Below, piece after piece: positions 8,533 to 16,335 of a DNA stretch of 28,962 nt; the stretch's first letter is position 1, and each line of letters starts with the position of its first letter. Location of the stretch: positions 1 to 28,962 of IMG/VR virus record IMGVR_UViG_3300045886_000064. One strand, 5' to 3'. The position numbers and the translations under genes were made by a program. The DNA comes from a virus. The notes beneath the pieces are model-generated. The model made no database searches and had not been told where the DNA came from. It saw only the letters and a program-made list of their open reading frames with translations.

Positions 8533-8713
8533 GGGTCACCCGATAGTGTTCTTTGACCTCAAAGCTCTGGATCTCGCCCCGATTCAAGTTGAGCAACACT
8601 TGCCCGGTGATGCCGCGCATCAGACTTTCCACAATGCACTTTTTCACCTGGGAGGAGAGATGTTCCGCCAGGTATTCATCCAACGTCCGCCCGAGCGTGG
8701 CCAGTGTGGTCAT
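8525..8713 (-). CDS. Small hypothetical protein
   Basis: The product has 62 residues. ATG 8713 overlaps the upstream stop as ATGA, which fixes this start over longer in-frame options. It is mostly helical, with TLDEYLAEHLSSQVKKCIVE, then LMRGITGQVLLNLNRGEIQS and an FEVKEHYRVTHG end. Function unknown; likely translated by coupling with its neighbours. Confidence 0.65.
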   Translation of the reverse strand: MTTLATLGRTLDEYLAEHLSSQVKKCIVESLMRGITGQVLLNLNRGEIQSFEVKEHYRVTHG

Positions 8714-8967
8714 CCTTGCCTCGCTTGTTGTTGATCGTCCTTCCCGAGCCGAATCAGCCGGCCGAGTTCTTTGCTCACGGTGTCCACCGCCACCAGCGTG
8801 GCCACAAGGGTGAGCGCCATCTCCAGCGTCAAACTGTTGGTCCGAAATGCGGCCATGAGCGCCTGCACCGCCGCGTCGGATTGCTTGGTCAGGTGCGGCC
8901 GGATCCGCGCCATGAGATATTCCGCCGCCTGCCCCTCCGCAATGTAGTCTCGATCCAGGTCGACCAT
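8710..8967 (-). CDS. Small helical hypothetical protein
   Basis: The product has 85 residues from ATG 8967, joined to the upstream gene by a TAATG overlap. A hydrophobic helix, SLTLEMALTLVATLVAVDTV, lies in the middle and could be amphipathic or membrane-associated. The C-terminus is charged (KDDQQQARQG). I do not recognise it. A holin-like role is conceivable from the single hydrophobic stretch, but nothing else supports that. Confidence 0.62.
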   Translation of the reverse strand: MVDLDRDYIAEGQAAEYLMARIRPHLTKQSDAAVQALMAAFRTNSLTLEMALTLVATLVAVDTVSKELGRLIRLGKDDQQQARQG

Positions 8968-9188
8968 TACAGCTCCACCTTAAGCCCCGCGGCCGTATAG
9001 AGCGTATGGCTCCGACCTTCCGCCTTGCGCAAGTCCTCAATGATGGCGGCCTGGATGGCAATAACATTGCGCAGCGCGGTGATCAGAAACTCCCACCGCT
9101 TGTTGGGATCTTCGACGCCATGCCGCCCGTAGTTGTTGTTCCACCACACGGCCAGGTCATCATACTTTTGCTCGGTCGCTTTGCTCAT
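8967..9188 (-). CDS. Small hypothetical protein
   Basis: The product has 73 residues from ATG 9188, with GGAG about 12 bases upstream. It begins MSKATEQKYDDLAVWWNNNY and is followed by a long helix (KRWEFLITALRNVIAIQAAI). No Cys pairs and no known motif. It is part of the compact late operon. Confidence 0.65.
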   Translation of the reverse strand: MSKATEQKYDDLAVWWNNNYGRHGVEDPNKRWEFLITALRNVIAIQAAIIEDLRKAEGRSHTLYTAAGLKVEL

Positions 9189-9194
9189 AGACTA

Positions 9195-9410
9195 CTAAAT
9201 CTCCGTGTAGTGGATCCCTTCGCCGCCGTGGGCGCTGATCTTCGCCACATACGAACAGCGCAGGCAACGATAGACGTTTTCGTGGGCGGTGGACGAAATG
9301 CAAATCAAATGGGCTTCCCCGTTGAACACGCAATCGGTGGCCGCCTCATGAATCACCCGGTCAAACTGCCAGCGCTCTTGCTGGCTGAGGGCACGCAACA
9401 CGTCAAGCAT
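9195..9410 (-). CDS. Small Cys/His protein, possible zinc binder
   Basis: The start at ATG 9410 is chosen because GGAGGG lies about six bases before it; it overlaps the upstream stop by eight bases. The 71-residue product has an N-terminal helix (LDVLRALSQQERWQF), then a part with Cys and His spaced like a divergent ribbon: DCVFNGEAHLIC, then YRCLRCSYVAK. It is one of several tiny Cys-pair proteins around the portal gene. Function unknown. Confidence 0.6.
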   Translation of the reverse strand: MLDVLRALSQQERWQFDRVIHEAATDCVFNGEAHLICISSTAHENVYRCLRCSYVAKISAHGGEGIHYTEI

Positions 9411-9693
9411 TGAGTCGCCCTCCGGTCGCATCAACGGGGCTCACGACACGCAACCCATGTCTACCCATATAGCTCAGCGCGTCGTCGCGGTCAGAGGAAA
9501 ACATCCAGTGCCGTGCGCCTCGCAATTTCTCCGCGAGATGGTCCTGACAGTGGGCGCAGCGGACATCGAACCACTCGGGATCCTCGCTGGCCCGAGTCAC
9601 AAGGCCATCCGAGCTACTGATCACCACGACGCCTTGGCGTGGGTCATCCGACAACAACTCGCAATGTCCACACTGGCACATAGGTATGCCCAC
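9403..9693 (-). CDS. Small Cys-rich hypothetical protein (zinc-ribbon-like)
   Basis: The product has 96 residues from GTG 9693, which overlaps the portal stop as TAGTG and has AGGAGG six bases before it, the best ribosome site in the neighbourhood. Cys pairs sit at MCQCGHC near the start and RCAHC in the middle, enough to hold one zinc. The C-terminal half (WMFSSDRDDALSYMGRHGLR) looks helical. Position right after the portal suggests a head-assembly or accessory role; no family recognised. Confidence 0.65.
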   Translation of the reverse strand: MGIPMCQCGHCELLSDDPRQGVVVISSSDGLVTRASEDPEWFDVRCAHCQDHLAEKLRGARHWMFSSDRDDALSYMGRHGLRVVSPVDATGGRLNA

Positions 9694-11633
9694 TAATAGC
9701 CTCCTCCGGTGGGTAGGCGTTCCGCGGGCAGGTTGCCAGGCACCCCAGCCGGTGCAGGCATCACGCCTTGTGGTTGCCCCTGTCCGCCCTGCATCTGAGC
9801 CATCATTTGCAAATTCTGCTGCATCTGGGCTTGCTCCTGGGCGTCGGGCTCCAGGGTGCTGGGGTCCAGGTTGACCGACTTGAAGAGATGATTCCAGATT
9901 TTACTCGGGCTGTAGCGCTGCCAGAACGTGAGCCCCATCATAGGATTTTTACTGGCCAGCTCTAAGATCGCCATGAGCTTCTGGAAGTCACGCACCCTGG
10001 CGACAATGGCACTCAGGCCCGTGACCTTGAATTGACACCCTGCCAGCTCGGCAAAGCGTTCCGCGGGGCTGAGACTGGCCAGGCGTAACGCGGCCTCTTG
10101 CCCGATCGCCGCGACCATGGCCTCTTCATCGAATTCATCCAGGTATTGCATGGTATTCGACCAGGTGAGGTGCAGGGCCTTGCTGATCGCCTTTTCCGCA
10201 TCTTTGATCATCCCGTCAAAGAAGTTGGCGCTCTGGGCGGAGGCTTCCACCACGGCGGTGGCGGTGGTATCGCCGCCAGGCGTCTGGCCGAGGCGCACGG
10301 CATTGACCTGCGTGGCGATTTGAAACTCCTGATCGGTGAGCTGAAACGCCGTCAACGATTCGGGAGGCACCTTCCCTGTGACGACCGTTTCGACGACCTT
10401 GACGCCCGCGGGCGTGCCTTCTTTCATGACCAGTGTGTCACCGGGGGCAATCCCATCTTTCACCTGCCGTGGATCGTCCAGGAATTCTGGGTAGAGCTGC
10501 TTGACGCCCCAGACGCTGCTAATCCCCCCGTCCAGGATGAGGTTGTACAGCTCATTTTGGGCCAGGTTCAACGCGACCGCATGGTCAAAGAGCGCCTTAT
10601 GCCAGACGCTGAACGGAATGCGCAGGAGAGGCCGGCTGACAAAGGGGCGCTCGCCATGCCAGTAGGGATTTGGTTCTGGCGGCCTGATCAGATATTTCCC
10701 ATTCGCCATGGTGCACACAATATTGCGCTCGGTGTAGCGTCCGCGCTCATCGAGCAGATCGCCCCAGCACTCCAGTAACACTACGCGCTTGCGAAAGCTG
10801 GGGGGCTCTTGACGTTGCTGGTCCCGCTGCTGCTCGTTGGTGCGGTAGGCCTCCTCTTCGTCCTGGGCAAAATCCTCGTCAATCTGCTGTACGATCGCCG
10901 GATCGTACACCCCGGCATCCGCCATCGCTTGCACGTCGGCCAGGTCGCGCTCGACTTCGTGCATCTCGTACAACCCACGCCCGGTGGGGTCAGGCAAGTA
11001 ATCCTCTGGCGCAACCAGGTCAATCACCGCTCGCCAATGGGACACTTCCCGCCGTACCAGGTTCGACACCATCTGGGCCACGATGGACCCATCAGGCATA
11101 GTCAGGTATTCATAGCCGCGTTCCGCCCGGAACACCTGCTTGGTGTCGTCGACCCCATGCACTTTGAACACCATGAGGCTGCCCAGGAGCGCCACCGTGA
11201 CGGCATCAGCCACCAACGCAGGAAAATCCTCATCGGCGTTGACGCCGTTGTTCGCGCTGTCATCGAGCACATACTGCAAGAGCTTGCGGGCCTGCTGATC
11301 GTTCAGGACGCGCTCACTGCGCAGATCGGTGGTGAACCAGTCGCCAAAGTCGGTCAGGCCGCGCTCGATAAAGGCGCCAATCTGCTCTTTGGCCATGGCC
11401 ACCTTGGGCAAGAATTCACGGCTCTGGCCCTTTTGTTTGTGGCTGAAATCCTGCTTGCCCATGAGCACATCCCAGTTGCGTTTCGTCAGGATGAGCCGTT
11501 CTTTGCGTGCTTCCTGGGCTTCCGTCTTGTACGCCTGCATCGCCATGAGCACCGTCAGACTGGCGCCCTGGACCACGGGGGCGTCGTTGGTCATCGGAGG
11601 TGCCTGGCGGCGTCGACGTCTTGCTTGAGCCAT
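9693..11633 (-). CDS. Portal protein
   Basis: The product has 646 residues from ATG 11633, tied to the upstream stop by a TAATG overlap; a longer in-frame start is less likely. The portal is the dodecameric ring through which DNA enters and leaves the head. Supporting features: a basic N-terminus, a long helical body beginning KTEAQEARKERLILTKRNWD, the wing segment LVRREVSHWRAVIDLVAPED followed by YLPDPTGRGLYEMHE, ERPFVSRPLLRIPFSVWHKA, the stem region LAQNELYNLILDGGISSVWG, and a Gln/Met/Gly-rich C-terminal tail. Length, order between terminase and scaffold, and these segments fit the large portals of podovirus-like phages. Confidence 0.85.
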   Translation of the reverse strand: MAQARRRRRQAPPMTNDAPVVQGASLTVLMAMQAYKTEAQEARKERLILTKRNWDVLMGKQDFSHKQKGQSREFLPKVAMAKEQIGAFIERGLTDFGDWFTTDLRSERVLNDQQARKLLQYVLDDSANNGVNADEDFPALVADAVTVALLGSLMVFKVHGVDDTKQVFRAERGYEYLTMPDGSIVAQMVSNLVRREVSHWRAVIDLVAPEDYLPDPTGRGLYEMHEVERDLADVQAMADAGVYDPAIVQQIDEDFAQDEEEAYRTNEQQRDQQRQEPPSFRKRVVLLECWGDLLDERGRYTERNIVCTMANGKYLIRPPEPNPYWHGERPFVSRPLLRIPFSVWHKALFDHAVALNLAQNELYNLILDGGISSVWGVKQLYPEFLDDPRQVKDGIAPGDTLVMKEGTPAGVKVVETVVTGKVPPESLTAFQLTDQEFQIATQVNAVRLGQTPGGDTTATAVVEASAQSANFFDGMIKDAEKAISKALHLTWSNTMQYLDEFDEEAMVAAIGQEAALRLASLSPAERFAELAGCQFKVTGLSAIVARVRDFQKLMAILELASKNPMMGLTFWQRYSPSKIWNHLFKSVNLDPSTLEPDAQEQAQMQQNLQMMAQMQGGQGQPQGVMPAPAGVPGNLPAERLPTGGGY

Positions 11634-11803
11634 TAGGCGTCTTCCCACCCCGCACGCGCGGGGTCTGTGATCCAGCCGTCGACGGGGTGTTGCGCCGGAC
11701 GACGATCGTCAACAAGCTCATGGGTGGCGTCAATGACCTGTTCGTCTGGCCGGCTCCGAAGGCGAATGCGTGTCGTCACCACATCACCCCCCCGTTCAAG
11801 CAT
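11633..11803 (-). CDS. Very small hypothetical protein upstream of portal
   Basis: A 56-residue frame runs from ATG 11803 to a TAA that shares bases with the portal start (TAATG). AGGAG lies about 12 bases before the start, and the upstream gene overlaps it by eight bases. The product is charged (TRIRLRSRPDEQVIDATHEL) and ends GWITDPARAGWEDA. The continuous overlap on both sides is the main evidence that it is translated. Function unknown. Confidence 0.55.
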   Translation of the reverse strand: MLERGGDVVTTRIRLRSRPDEQVIDATHELVDDRRPAQHPVDGWITDPARAGWEDA

Positions 11804-12026
11804 GCCCATACCGCGCTCCTGGAATCACGACCGGCTTCCGCTCGGCCTCATGCAAACATTCGCCACACAAGCCAATCGTCACGGTGGCCCCCTTGAGCCG
11901 CACGCCACAGGTACGGCAGCCGGCCTCCGGGTGATACGGCTCCACACGCACCATCACAGGGGGTGGCTCAGGCGCTGGGGCCCAGACCTTGACCTTTTTA
12001 GGTGCGGTCGTGCGTGTTCGAGGCAT
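11796..12026 (-). CDS. Small zinc-ribbon-like protein
   Basis: The product has 76 residues. ATG 12026 overlaps the upstream stop as TGATG, which fixes the start. A basic, Pro-rich N-terminus (PRTRTTAPKKVKVWAPAPEP) leads to two Cys pairs, CRTCG and CGEC, 18 residues apart, a typical zinc ribbon. It could bind nucleic acid or a protein partner. Confidence 0.65.
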   Translation of the reverse strand: MPRTRTTAPKKVKVWAPAPEPPPVMVRVEPYHPEAGCRTCGVRLKGATVTIGLCGECLHEAERKPVVIPGARYGHA

Positions 12027-12241
12027 CACGCCCCCCGGGGCAAGAGCGCGCTCAGGTCCACATGCACCCGGCGATGCCGGTTGCCACAGACCGTACAACG
12101 ATCGGTCGTAAAGGGCATGCGCGTCTCGATGCGTTCCAAGTTGAGCACGTCCTTGCAACACTCATTCACCCCCGCTACGTCCGGCGCGGGCTTCAGTGGG
12201 CCGGATTCAGCGTGAGGTGCCGACGCTCGCAGGTGTGACAT
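12026..12241 (-). CDS. Small zinc-ribbon-like protein
   Basis: The product has 71 residues from ATG 12241, with GGAG eight bases before it; it overlaps the preceding gene by 49 bases. Cys appear as NECC in the middle and CTVCG near the end, followed by a basic NRHRRVHVD stretch. It is the middle of three consecutive Cys-pair genes. Function unknown. Confidence 0.6.
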   Translation of the reverse strand: MSHLRASAPHAESGPLKPAPDVAGVNECCKDVLNLERIETRMPFTTDRCTVCGNRHRRVHVDLSALLPRGA

Positions 12242-12642
12242 TTGACGATCTCCATGCCATCATAATCCACCCGCAGATCCTCGCTCGCCGCACAGCACGC
12301 TGGCAGGTTCGCGAGCCGCTCTACGGATTTATTCCACAGGGCGGTGGCGTAGTGCTCATCTCGATCCCAACAGAAGGCCCCGCACGTCTCACAGCGCACT
12401 TCCCACACATCCGCCTGGAGTGCCGGCAAGATGCGCTGCTGAATCCGGTCGCGCTCTTTGGTATCTTCGGTGCGCGCAATCTCCGCCCGGAGCCTGGCTA
12501 CGCGATCGCCACTTGTCACAGGGCTGGCGCTCAACCCGCTCTGGAGCTCATCAAGGCGCCGTTGGTAGGCCTCCCGCACCACCTGGCGATGTGCGCTCGG
12601 CTGCGCGTGTGCTTCGCCCCCACAGGGGCATGGCAGTAACAT
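12193..12642 (-). CDS. Lar-like zinc-ribbon protein
   Basis: The product has 149 residues from ATG 12642. It begins LLPCPCGGEAH, has a long charged helix in the middle (VAYQRRLDEL-type and ARLRAEIARTEDTKERDR), then VRCETCGAFCWDRDEHYATA followed by LWN. The frame CPCGG, then CETCGA, then an acidic stretch and a final A-x-WN is that of Lar-type zinc ribbons, known for easing host type I restriction. The helical insertion is larger than usual, and a third pair CHTCE lies near the end. Possible anti-restriction role; this rests on pattern memory only. Confidence 0.55.
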   Translation of the reverse strand: MLLPCPCGGEAHAQPSAHRQVVREAYQRRLDELQSGLSASPVTSGDRVARLRAEIARTEDTKERDRIQQRILPALQADVWEVRCETCGAFCWDRDEHYATALWNKSVERLANLPACCAASEDLRVDYDGMEIVKCHTCERRHLTLNPAH

Positions 12643-12651
12643 AGGCGTCTC

Positions 12652-13074
12652 CTACGCAATCGTAAGTAGCGAAGCCCCAAAGTCAATTGTGAAGGTTTCT
12701 CCCGCGCCCACGAGGGTGATCTCTGAGCCATAGTCGAACCAGGCCATGAGCGGGTCTGATGCCGCCGTCTCATTGAAGATCACCACATAGCGAAACGGCC
12801 CGAATCCAGCCCCGGTCCCGGTGAACACAATATCCACGGCGGTCATCGTGCCAGTCCCGCTGGTTTCGGTGTAATCGTTCTGAATGTCGGCCTCGGCATA
12901 GCCATTCTGTTCGGTAATCCCGGCCAGGTCGGCCTTGACCGCATCGGCGCTGGCGCTCGGCGTGGCATTGCTGAGATACGCCTCGAAGGTATGCCCGGCT
13001 GCGTGAAGTTGATGGACACCCTTCCCGAGCTGCTCGACGAAATCTTGAAATTTGTTGTACGTCGCCGTCGCCAT
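12652..13074 (-). CDS. Conserved phage virion-type protein
   Basis: The product has 140 residues from ATG 13074. It begins ATATYNKFQDFVEQLGKGVH, contains a block of small residues (LSNATPSASADAVKADLAGI), then FGPFRYVVIFNETAASDPLM and WFDYGSEITLVGAGETFTID. I recognise this as a widespread small phage protein found among head and tail genes, beta-rich and usually annotated as hypothetical or structural. Exact virion location not known. Confidence 0.72.
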   Translation of the reverse strand: MATATYNKFQDFVEQLGKGVHQLHAAGHTFEAYLSNATPSASADAVKADLAGITEQNGYAEADIQNDYTETSGTGTMTAVDIVFTGTGAGFGPFRYVVIFNETAASDPLMAWFDYGSEITLVGAGETFTIDFGASLLTIA

Positions 13075-13077
13075 GTC

Positions 13078-14295
13078 CTATTTCCCTCGCTGCCACCAAG
13101 GACGCCCACGCCACCGGCGCCGCTCCGGTTCTGGTTCGCCCATCATTCCAAGCAGCCGCAACCGATGCAGACGCACGGCTGACCCTGATAAGCCCCCCTC
13201 CGGTGTTGCCTCCTCGGAATACACCAGCGTCACGGGTTGCCCCACGAGCACATAGGCGCCGGCGTCCGTCACGAGACGCCGCATGGCCAGGAGGTCGGCA
13301 TCGCTCCCCGTCAGGCTATACGCCCCCGCCTGGGCTTCCAGGATGCGGATCAGCTCCAGGATGATATCCTGTCCACTCAGGCTATATGCCCCCGCCTGGG
13401 CACTCAGCACGCGCCCTAGTTTCAGTGTCGTGCTCTGTCCCGTGAGCACATAACTCCCGGCTTGCGCGGCCAGGAGGCGTGTGAGTTCCAGTAGACCATC
13501 CTGCCCGGTCAGGCTGATGGCCCCTGCCTGTGCCCCCAGGAGGCGCGTCAGTCGCAGCCCGGCCGTTGCCCCGGTGAGGGCATACGCCCCGCTCTGAGCC
13601 TCTAGGACGATGCCGCCAGGGATGGCATAGGTCAGATTGACATCTTGCCCGGTGAGGCTATACACCCCCGACGCGAGCGTCAGGAGACGCGTCAGACGCA
13701 GGCTTGCATCGGTCCCGCTGAGGGCATAGCTCCCCGCCTGGATCTGCACGGGATAGCCACGTGCCAGGGACACGCTCTGACCGCTCAGGCTGTACGCCCC
13801 TGCTTGGGGCACCACCAACGCCGATCGCAAGAGCCCTACGGTCGCCCCGCTCAGACTGTAACTGCCTGCCTGGATCGCCGCTACGTGCCCATTCCGCAAC
13901 CCCACATCCTGCCCCGTCAGGGTGTACGCGCCCGCTTGCATCTGGAGAGGATAGCCGCGGGCGAGATTCGCCGTCTGGCCGGTCAGGCTATAACTGCCGG
14001 CTTGCGCTCCCAGGGTCCGCGTGGTCCGCAGCCCCACATCAGCCCCCACGAGGTTATAACTGCCAGCCTCTGGCACCAGCTCACGCCCATACTCCAGGGA
14101 GGTATCCTGGCCCCCGAGGCTATAGCTTCCGGCCTCTGGTGTGAGCACGCTCCCACGGCGCAGCGTCACGCTCTGCCCGGTGACGGCCACGCTCCCCGCC
14201 TCAAGGGTCAGCGTATACGCCTGGAGTCCCTTGGATGGCCTCCACCGCCGACCAGGGCGGCGTCGAACGGGCGTCCGGCGAAAGAGCGTGGGCAT
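13078..14295 (-). CDS. 22-residue tandem-repeat virion protein
   Basis: The product has 405 residues from ATG 14295, four bases from the neighbouring gene. A strongly basic N-terminus (FRRTPVRRRPGRRWRP) is followed at residues 33 to about 360 by 15 tandem repeats. Most are 22 residues with the pattern A-G-[SA]-Y-[ST]-L-[ST]-G-Q-D-x-x-L, then a variable strand; one copy is extended to 26. The C-terminus is Arg/Trp-rich (RRRWRGRPWWQRGK). The alternating pattern predicts a long beta-solenoid or fibrous rod. Basic ends could anchor it to DNA or to the capsid. Likely a fibre or surface decoration; no enzyme motif visible. Confidence 0.75.
   Translation of the reverse strand: MPTLFRRTPVRRRPGRRWRPSKGLQAYTLTLEAGSVAVTGQSVTLRRGSVLTPEAGSYSLGGQDTSLEYGRELVPEAGSYNLVGADVGLRTTRTLGAQAGSYSLTGQTANLARGYPLQMQAGAYTLTGQDVGLRNGHVAAIQAGSYSLSGATVGLLRSALVVPQAGAYSLSGQSVSLARGYPVQIQAGSYALSGTDASLRLTRLLTLASGVYSLTGQDVNLTYAIPGGIVLEAQSGAYALTGATAGLRLTRLLGAQAGAISLTGQDGLLELTRLLAAQAGSYVLTGQSTTLKLGRVLSAQAGAYSLSGQDIILELIRILEAQAGAYSLTGSDADLLAMRRLVTDAGAYVLVGQPVTLVYSEEATPEGGLSGSAVRLHRLRLLGMMGEPEPERRRWRGRPWWQRGK
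13216..14199 (-). repeat. 66-base tandem repeats inside the repeat-protein gene
   Basis: Fifteen imperfect 66-base units encode the 22-residue repeats. The repeated core (plus strand) is a variant of CAGGCTATA and GCCCCCGCCTG, the complement of the AGxYSLxG codons. Copies differ at many third positions, so the array is old enough to have diverged, while the protein pattern is kept. Confidence 0.85.
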
Positions 14296-14298
14296 CGG

Positions 14299-14781
14299 CT
14301 ACTCTTCCTCCAGCCAGAAGGTGCCCTGCGCGGTCATATCATCCGCTAGGGTGGTCTGCATGCGCACAATCAGCCCCTCGCCCTGCTTGGCCTTGGGCGC
14401 AAAGCGCTCATCGGGCGCCCACCACTCAAAGGGACTATTGCGGTTGATCCAGCCAAACTCCATCAGGGTCACAGCCGTGCCGGTGGTCGTCGCCACCGTG
14501 GTGCCGTTCACTTCAGCCGTACACCCCGCCGCGACATCTGCCGAATCCATCGGCGCCGGCGTCGTGGCCGTGCCGTTGCTACTGGTCACGGTCGCGGGGA
14601 GGCGTAAGACAGAGAAGCGAAGCCCTTCCTCTTCGGCGTCCTTGACCTCGCTGATTTGACTCAACATAAAGCCCCGCAGCTTAACGGGCTTATCATCGGC
14701 GGGCAGCACCTCCAACCAATCCGTATCGCCACCCGCGGCCGTCACGGTGGCACTAAACGAGACAGTATAGATGCGCCCCAT
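14299..14781 (-). CDS. Hypothetical virion-type protein
   Basis: The product has 160 residues from ATG 14781. It is beta-rich: RIYTVSFSATVTAAGGDTDW, a GFMLSQISEVKDAEEEGLRF helix, a strand with SVLRLPATVT, and an APKAKQGEGLIVRMQTTLAD end. Similar small proteins occur among phage head and tail genes. It sits in the run between terminase and portal. No motif specifies its role. Confidence 0.65.
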   Translation of the reverse strand: MGRIYTVSFSATVTAAGGDTDWLEVLPADDKPVKLRGFMLSQISEVKDAEEEGLRFSVLRLPATVTSSNGTATTPAPMDSADVAAGCTAEVNGTTVATTTGTAVTLMEFGWINRNSPFEWWAPDERFAPKAKQGEGLIVRMQTTLADDMTAQGTFWLEEE

Positions 14782-14786
14782 CTCCC

Positions 14787-15524
14787 CTACCTCCGCGCAA
14801 AGAAGCGATACGGCCGACGTCGTGCCGGCCTCGAGGTCGCTGCTGCGCTCGCGGCTTTAAAGCTCGCAACACCTGTGAACCATGTTCGAGGCGCAGCGCC
14901 AGTACCAGCGACTTTAGTACCATTACAGGTTACACTAGCCGTCGATGAGACAATTTTGTAGCCCAGATTATACGCTTGGCCGGTGCTATTTGATTCATTC
15001 TCAGCGGCTTGCGTAAACCCATCACCTGTGTCTGTCGCCATGGCATAGGTATCGCCTGTATGACTATGACTGAAAAAGATAATTTCATCAGCTTGGGATA
15101 GGGTGCCTGTGACAACGCTAGAGGTATAACCATTTTGATCAGTAAACGCCCCTGTATTGGTGACTGACACATCACGTTGACTGCTTGTGACTGCGCCGCT
15201 GACTTCGGTTAACGCCAGGTCAATATCTGCTGAAGTGCCAGGAGGATTACAAGTAACTTGTGTACTACCAGCACCGCAATTCGGAAAACTATGAAGATAA
15301 ATCTCGCTATCGGCGTCACCGTTGATAAAATATCCAGTAGTGCTATAGCTACTCCACGTACCATTGACCGGATCACTGATGGTCGGTTCGCCAGAGCCGC
15401 CACCGTTAAAAATAGCGCTATGCAGCACAAGCAAATTCCCTGCGCTGACAGTACGGGTTACGCTCGCGCTGTTAGCGCCACCCGCTCTGGTAGCTACAGT
15501 TGTGCCAACGACATCCTGTGCCAC
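14787..15524 (-). CDS. Beta-sandwich-like protein, possible paralogue of the exported 247-residue protein
   Basis: The product has 245 residues from GTG 15524, which overlaps the upstream stop as TAGTG; a GGTGAG site lies about five bases ahead. It lacks a signal peptide. Its strands (SAGNLLVLHSAIF, then SEIYLHSFPNCG, then ALTEVSGAV, closing in TGVASFKAA) follow the same order as the protein at 3373-4116. The C-terminal tail is basic (RPARRRPYRFFARR). Base composition is visibly less GC-rich than that of flanking genes, so it may have arrived recently. Probable virion or surface protein. Confidence 0.68.
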   Translation of the reverse strand: MAQDVVGTTVATRAGGANSASVTRTVSAGNLLVLHSAIFNGGGSGEPTISDPVNGTWSSYSTTGYFINGDADSEIYLHSFPNCGAGSTQVTCNPPGTSADIDLALTEVSGAVTSSQRDVSVTNTGAFTDQNGYTSSVVTGTLSQADEIIFFSHSHTGDTYAMATDTGDGFTQAAENESNSTGQAYNLGYKIVSSTASVTCNGTKVAGTGAAPRTWFTGVASFKAASAAATSRPARRRPYRFFARR

Positions 15525-15907
15525 TAACTCACCGTGACGTATTCGCCATTCAGGCCAATAGACTTAGTGGCATTCGTATTCAACCGACCACGAATGAACA
15601 CATGCCGCGCATATGGTTGCCCTTCGAGGTCTTGCCAGTAGGCTTGAATAAATGGCAATTCGCCATTCTTTGTTCGTGAGCCACCCACGATTTCCGCGTG
15701 ATAATTATCGTATGTGGTAAAATCATTGGACTCTGAAACATGAATTTCCAGGGAACAAAAGAAATCAGGATCATTCCATTGTGCGTCGGTCACAGTGAGC
15801 TGAATACGAAACGACATCAGATCGGTGATTTCAGCGGTCGGAGACATAAACTCACCAGCCTGCATGGATTGACGCGCTTTGATGGTAATCGTCCGCGTGG
15901 TAGGCAT
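15524..15907 (-). CDS. Hypothetical late protein, low-GC
   Basis: The product has 127 residues from ATG 15907, joined upstream by TGATG. It is beta-rich, with TRTITIKARQSMQAGEFMSP, SFRIQLTVTDAQWNDPDFFC, and LPFIQAYWQDLEGQPYARHV. It shares the lower GC content of its downstream neighbour, as if the pair moved together. No family recognised. Confidence 0.65.
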   Translation of the reverse strand: MPTTRTITIKARQSMQAGEFMSPTAEITDLMSFRIQLTVTDAQWNDPDFFCSLEIHVSESNDFTTYDNYHAEIVGGSRTKNGELPFIQAYWQDLEGQPYARHVFIRGRLNTNATKSIGLNGEYVTVS

Positions 15908-16044
15908 CAGTCAAGTACCTCAACGGTGACATCCATCGGCAGATGCCGCACAGGAGATTTTATCCCCAGCAGCCGCTGGTAGGCATCCATCGCCGCGGCC
16001 ATATGCTTGATAAAGTCCTGGTTGATCGTGTCAATCTCGCTCAT
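15907..16044 (-). CDS. Very small hypothetical protein
   Basis: The frame has 45 residues (MSEIDTINQDFIKHMAAAMD onward, ending VTVEVLD). ATG 16044 overlaps the upstream stop as ATGA, and its own stop overlaps the next start as TGATG. The perfect chaining on both sides is the evidence for translation. Function unknown. Confidence 0.55.
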   Translation of the reverse strand: MSEIDTINQDFIKHMAAAMDAYQRLLGIKSPVRHLPMDVTVEVLD

Positions 16045-16334
16045 CCGATCACCGCCACCTGAACGCCTTGCGGGGGATGGATGAACACCGGTGCGGGAAT
16101 GTTGACCGTTGGCCCCAGGGCCAGAGCTCCCAGCGGTTGCCCATTCACATCGATGAGCTGCACGCTGCTCTGATAATCCCCTGGCGTCGTGACGCCCAAG
16201 AAATCCGCAAAGAGCGCCGTCAACGGGGCATCCTGGGACAGCGGCCCAAACGCTACCCGAAAGTGATCTTCAGCCGGTGTTCCCGGTGCCACTTCGACCG
16301 CCGGCGCGAGCCACGACACACGATAATTCGGCAT
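16041..16334 (-). CDS. Hypothetical beta-rich late protein
   Basis: The product has 97 residues; I choose ATG 16334 over the upstream in-frame ATG because it follows directly on the preceding gene's stop. It begins PNYRVSWLAPAVEVAPGTPA, continues with SSVQLIDVNGQPLGALALGP and ends FIHPPQGVQVAVIG. Likely a small virion component given its place. No motif. Confidence 0.62.
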   Translation of the reverse strand: MPNYRVSWLAPAVEVAPGTPAEDHFRVAFGPLSQDAPLTALFADFLGVTTPGDYQSSVQLIDVNGQPLGALALGPTVNIPAPVFIHPPQGVQVAVIG

Positions 16335-16335
16335 G

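Noticed and set aside
8710-8967. Holin call for the small protein with a hydrophobic helix
   Set aside because: Only one moderately hydrophobic stretch, no endolysin next to it, and placement among head genes; left as hypothetical.
13216-14199. 66-base repeats that could suggest a CRISPR array
   Set aside because: They are imperfect in-frame coding repeats with no unique spacers.
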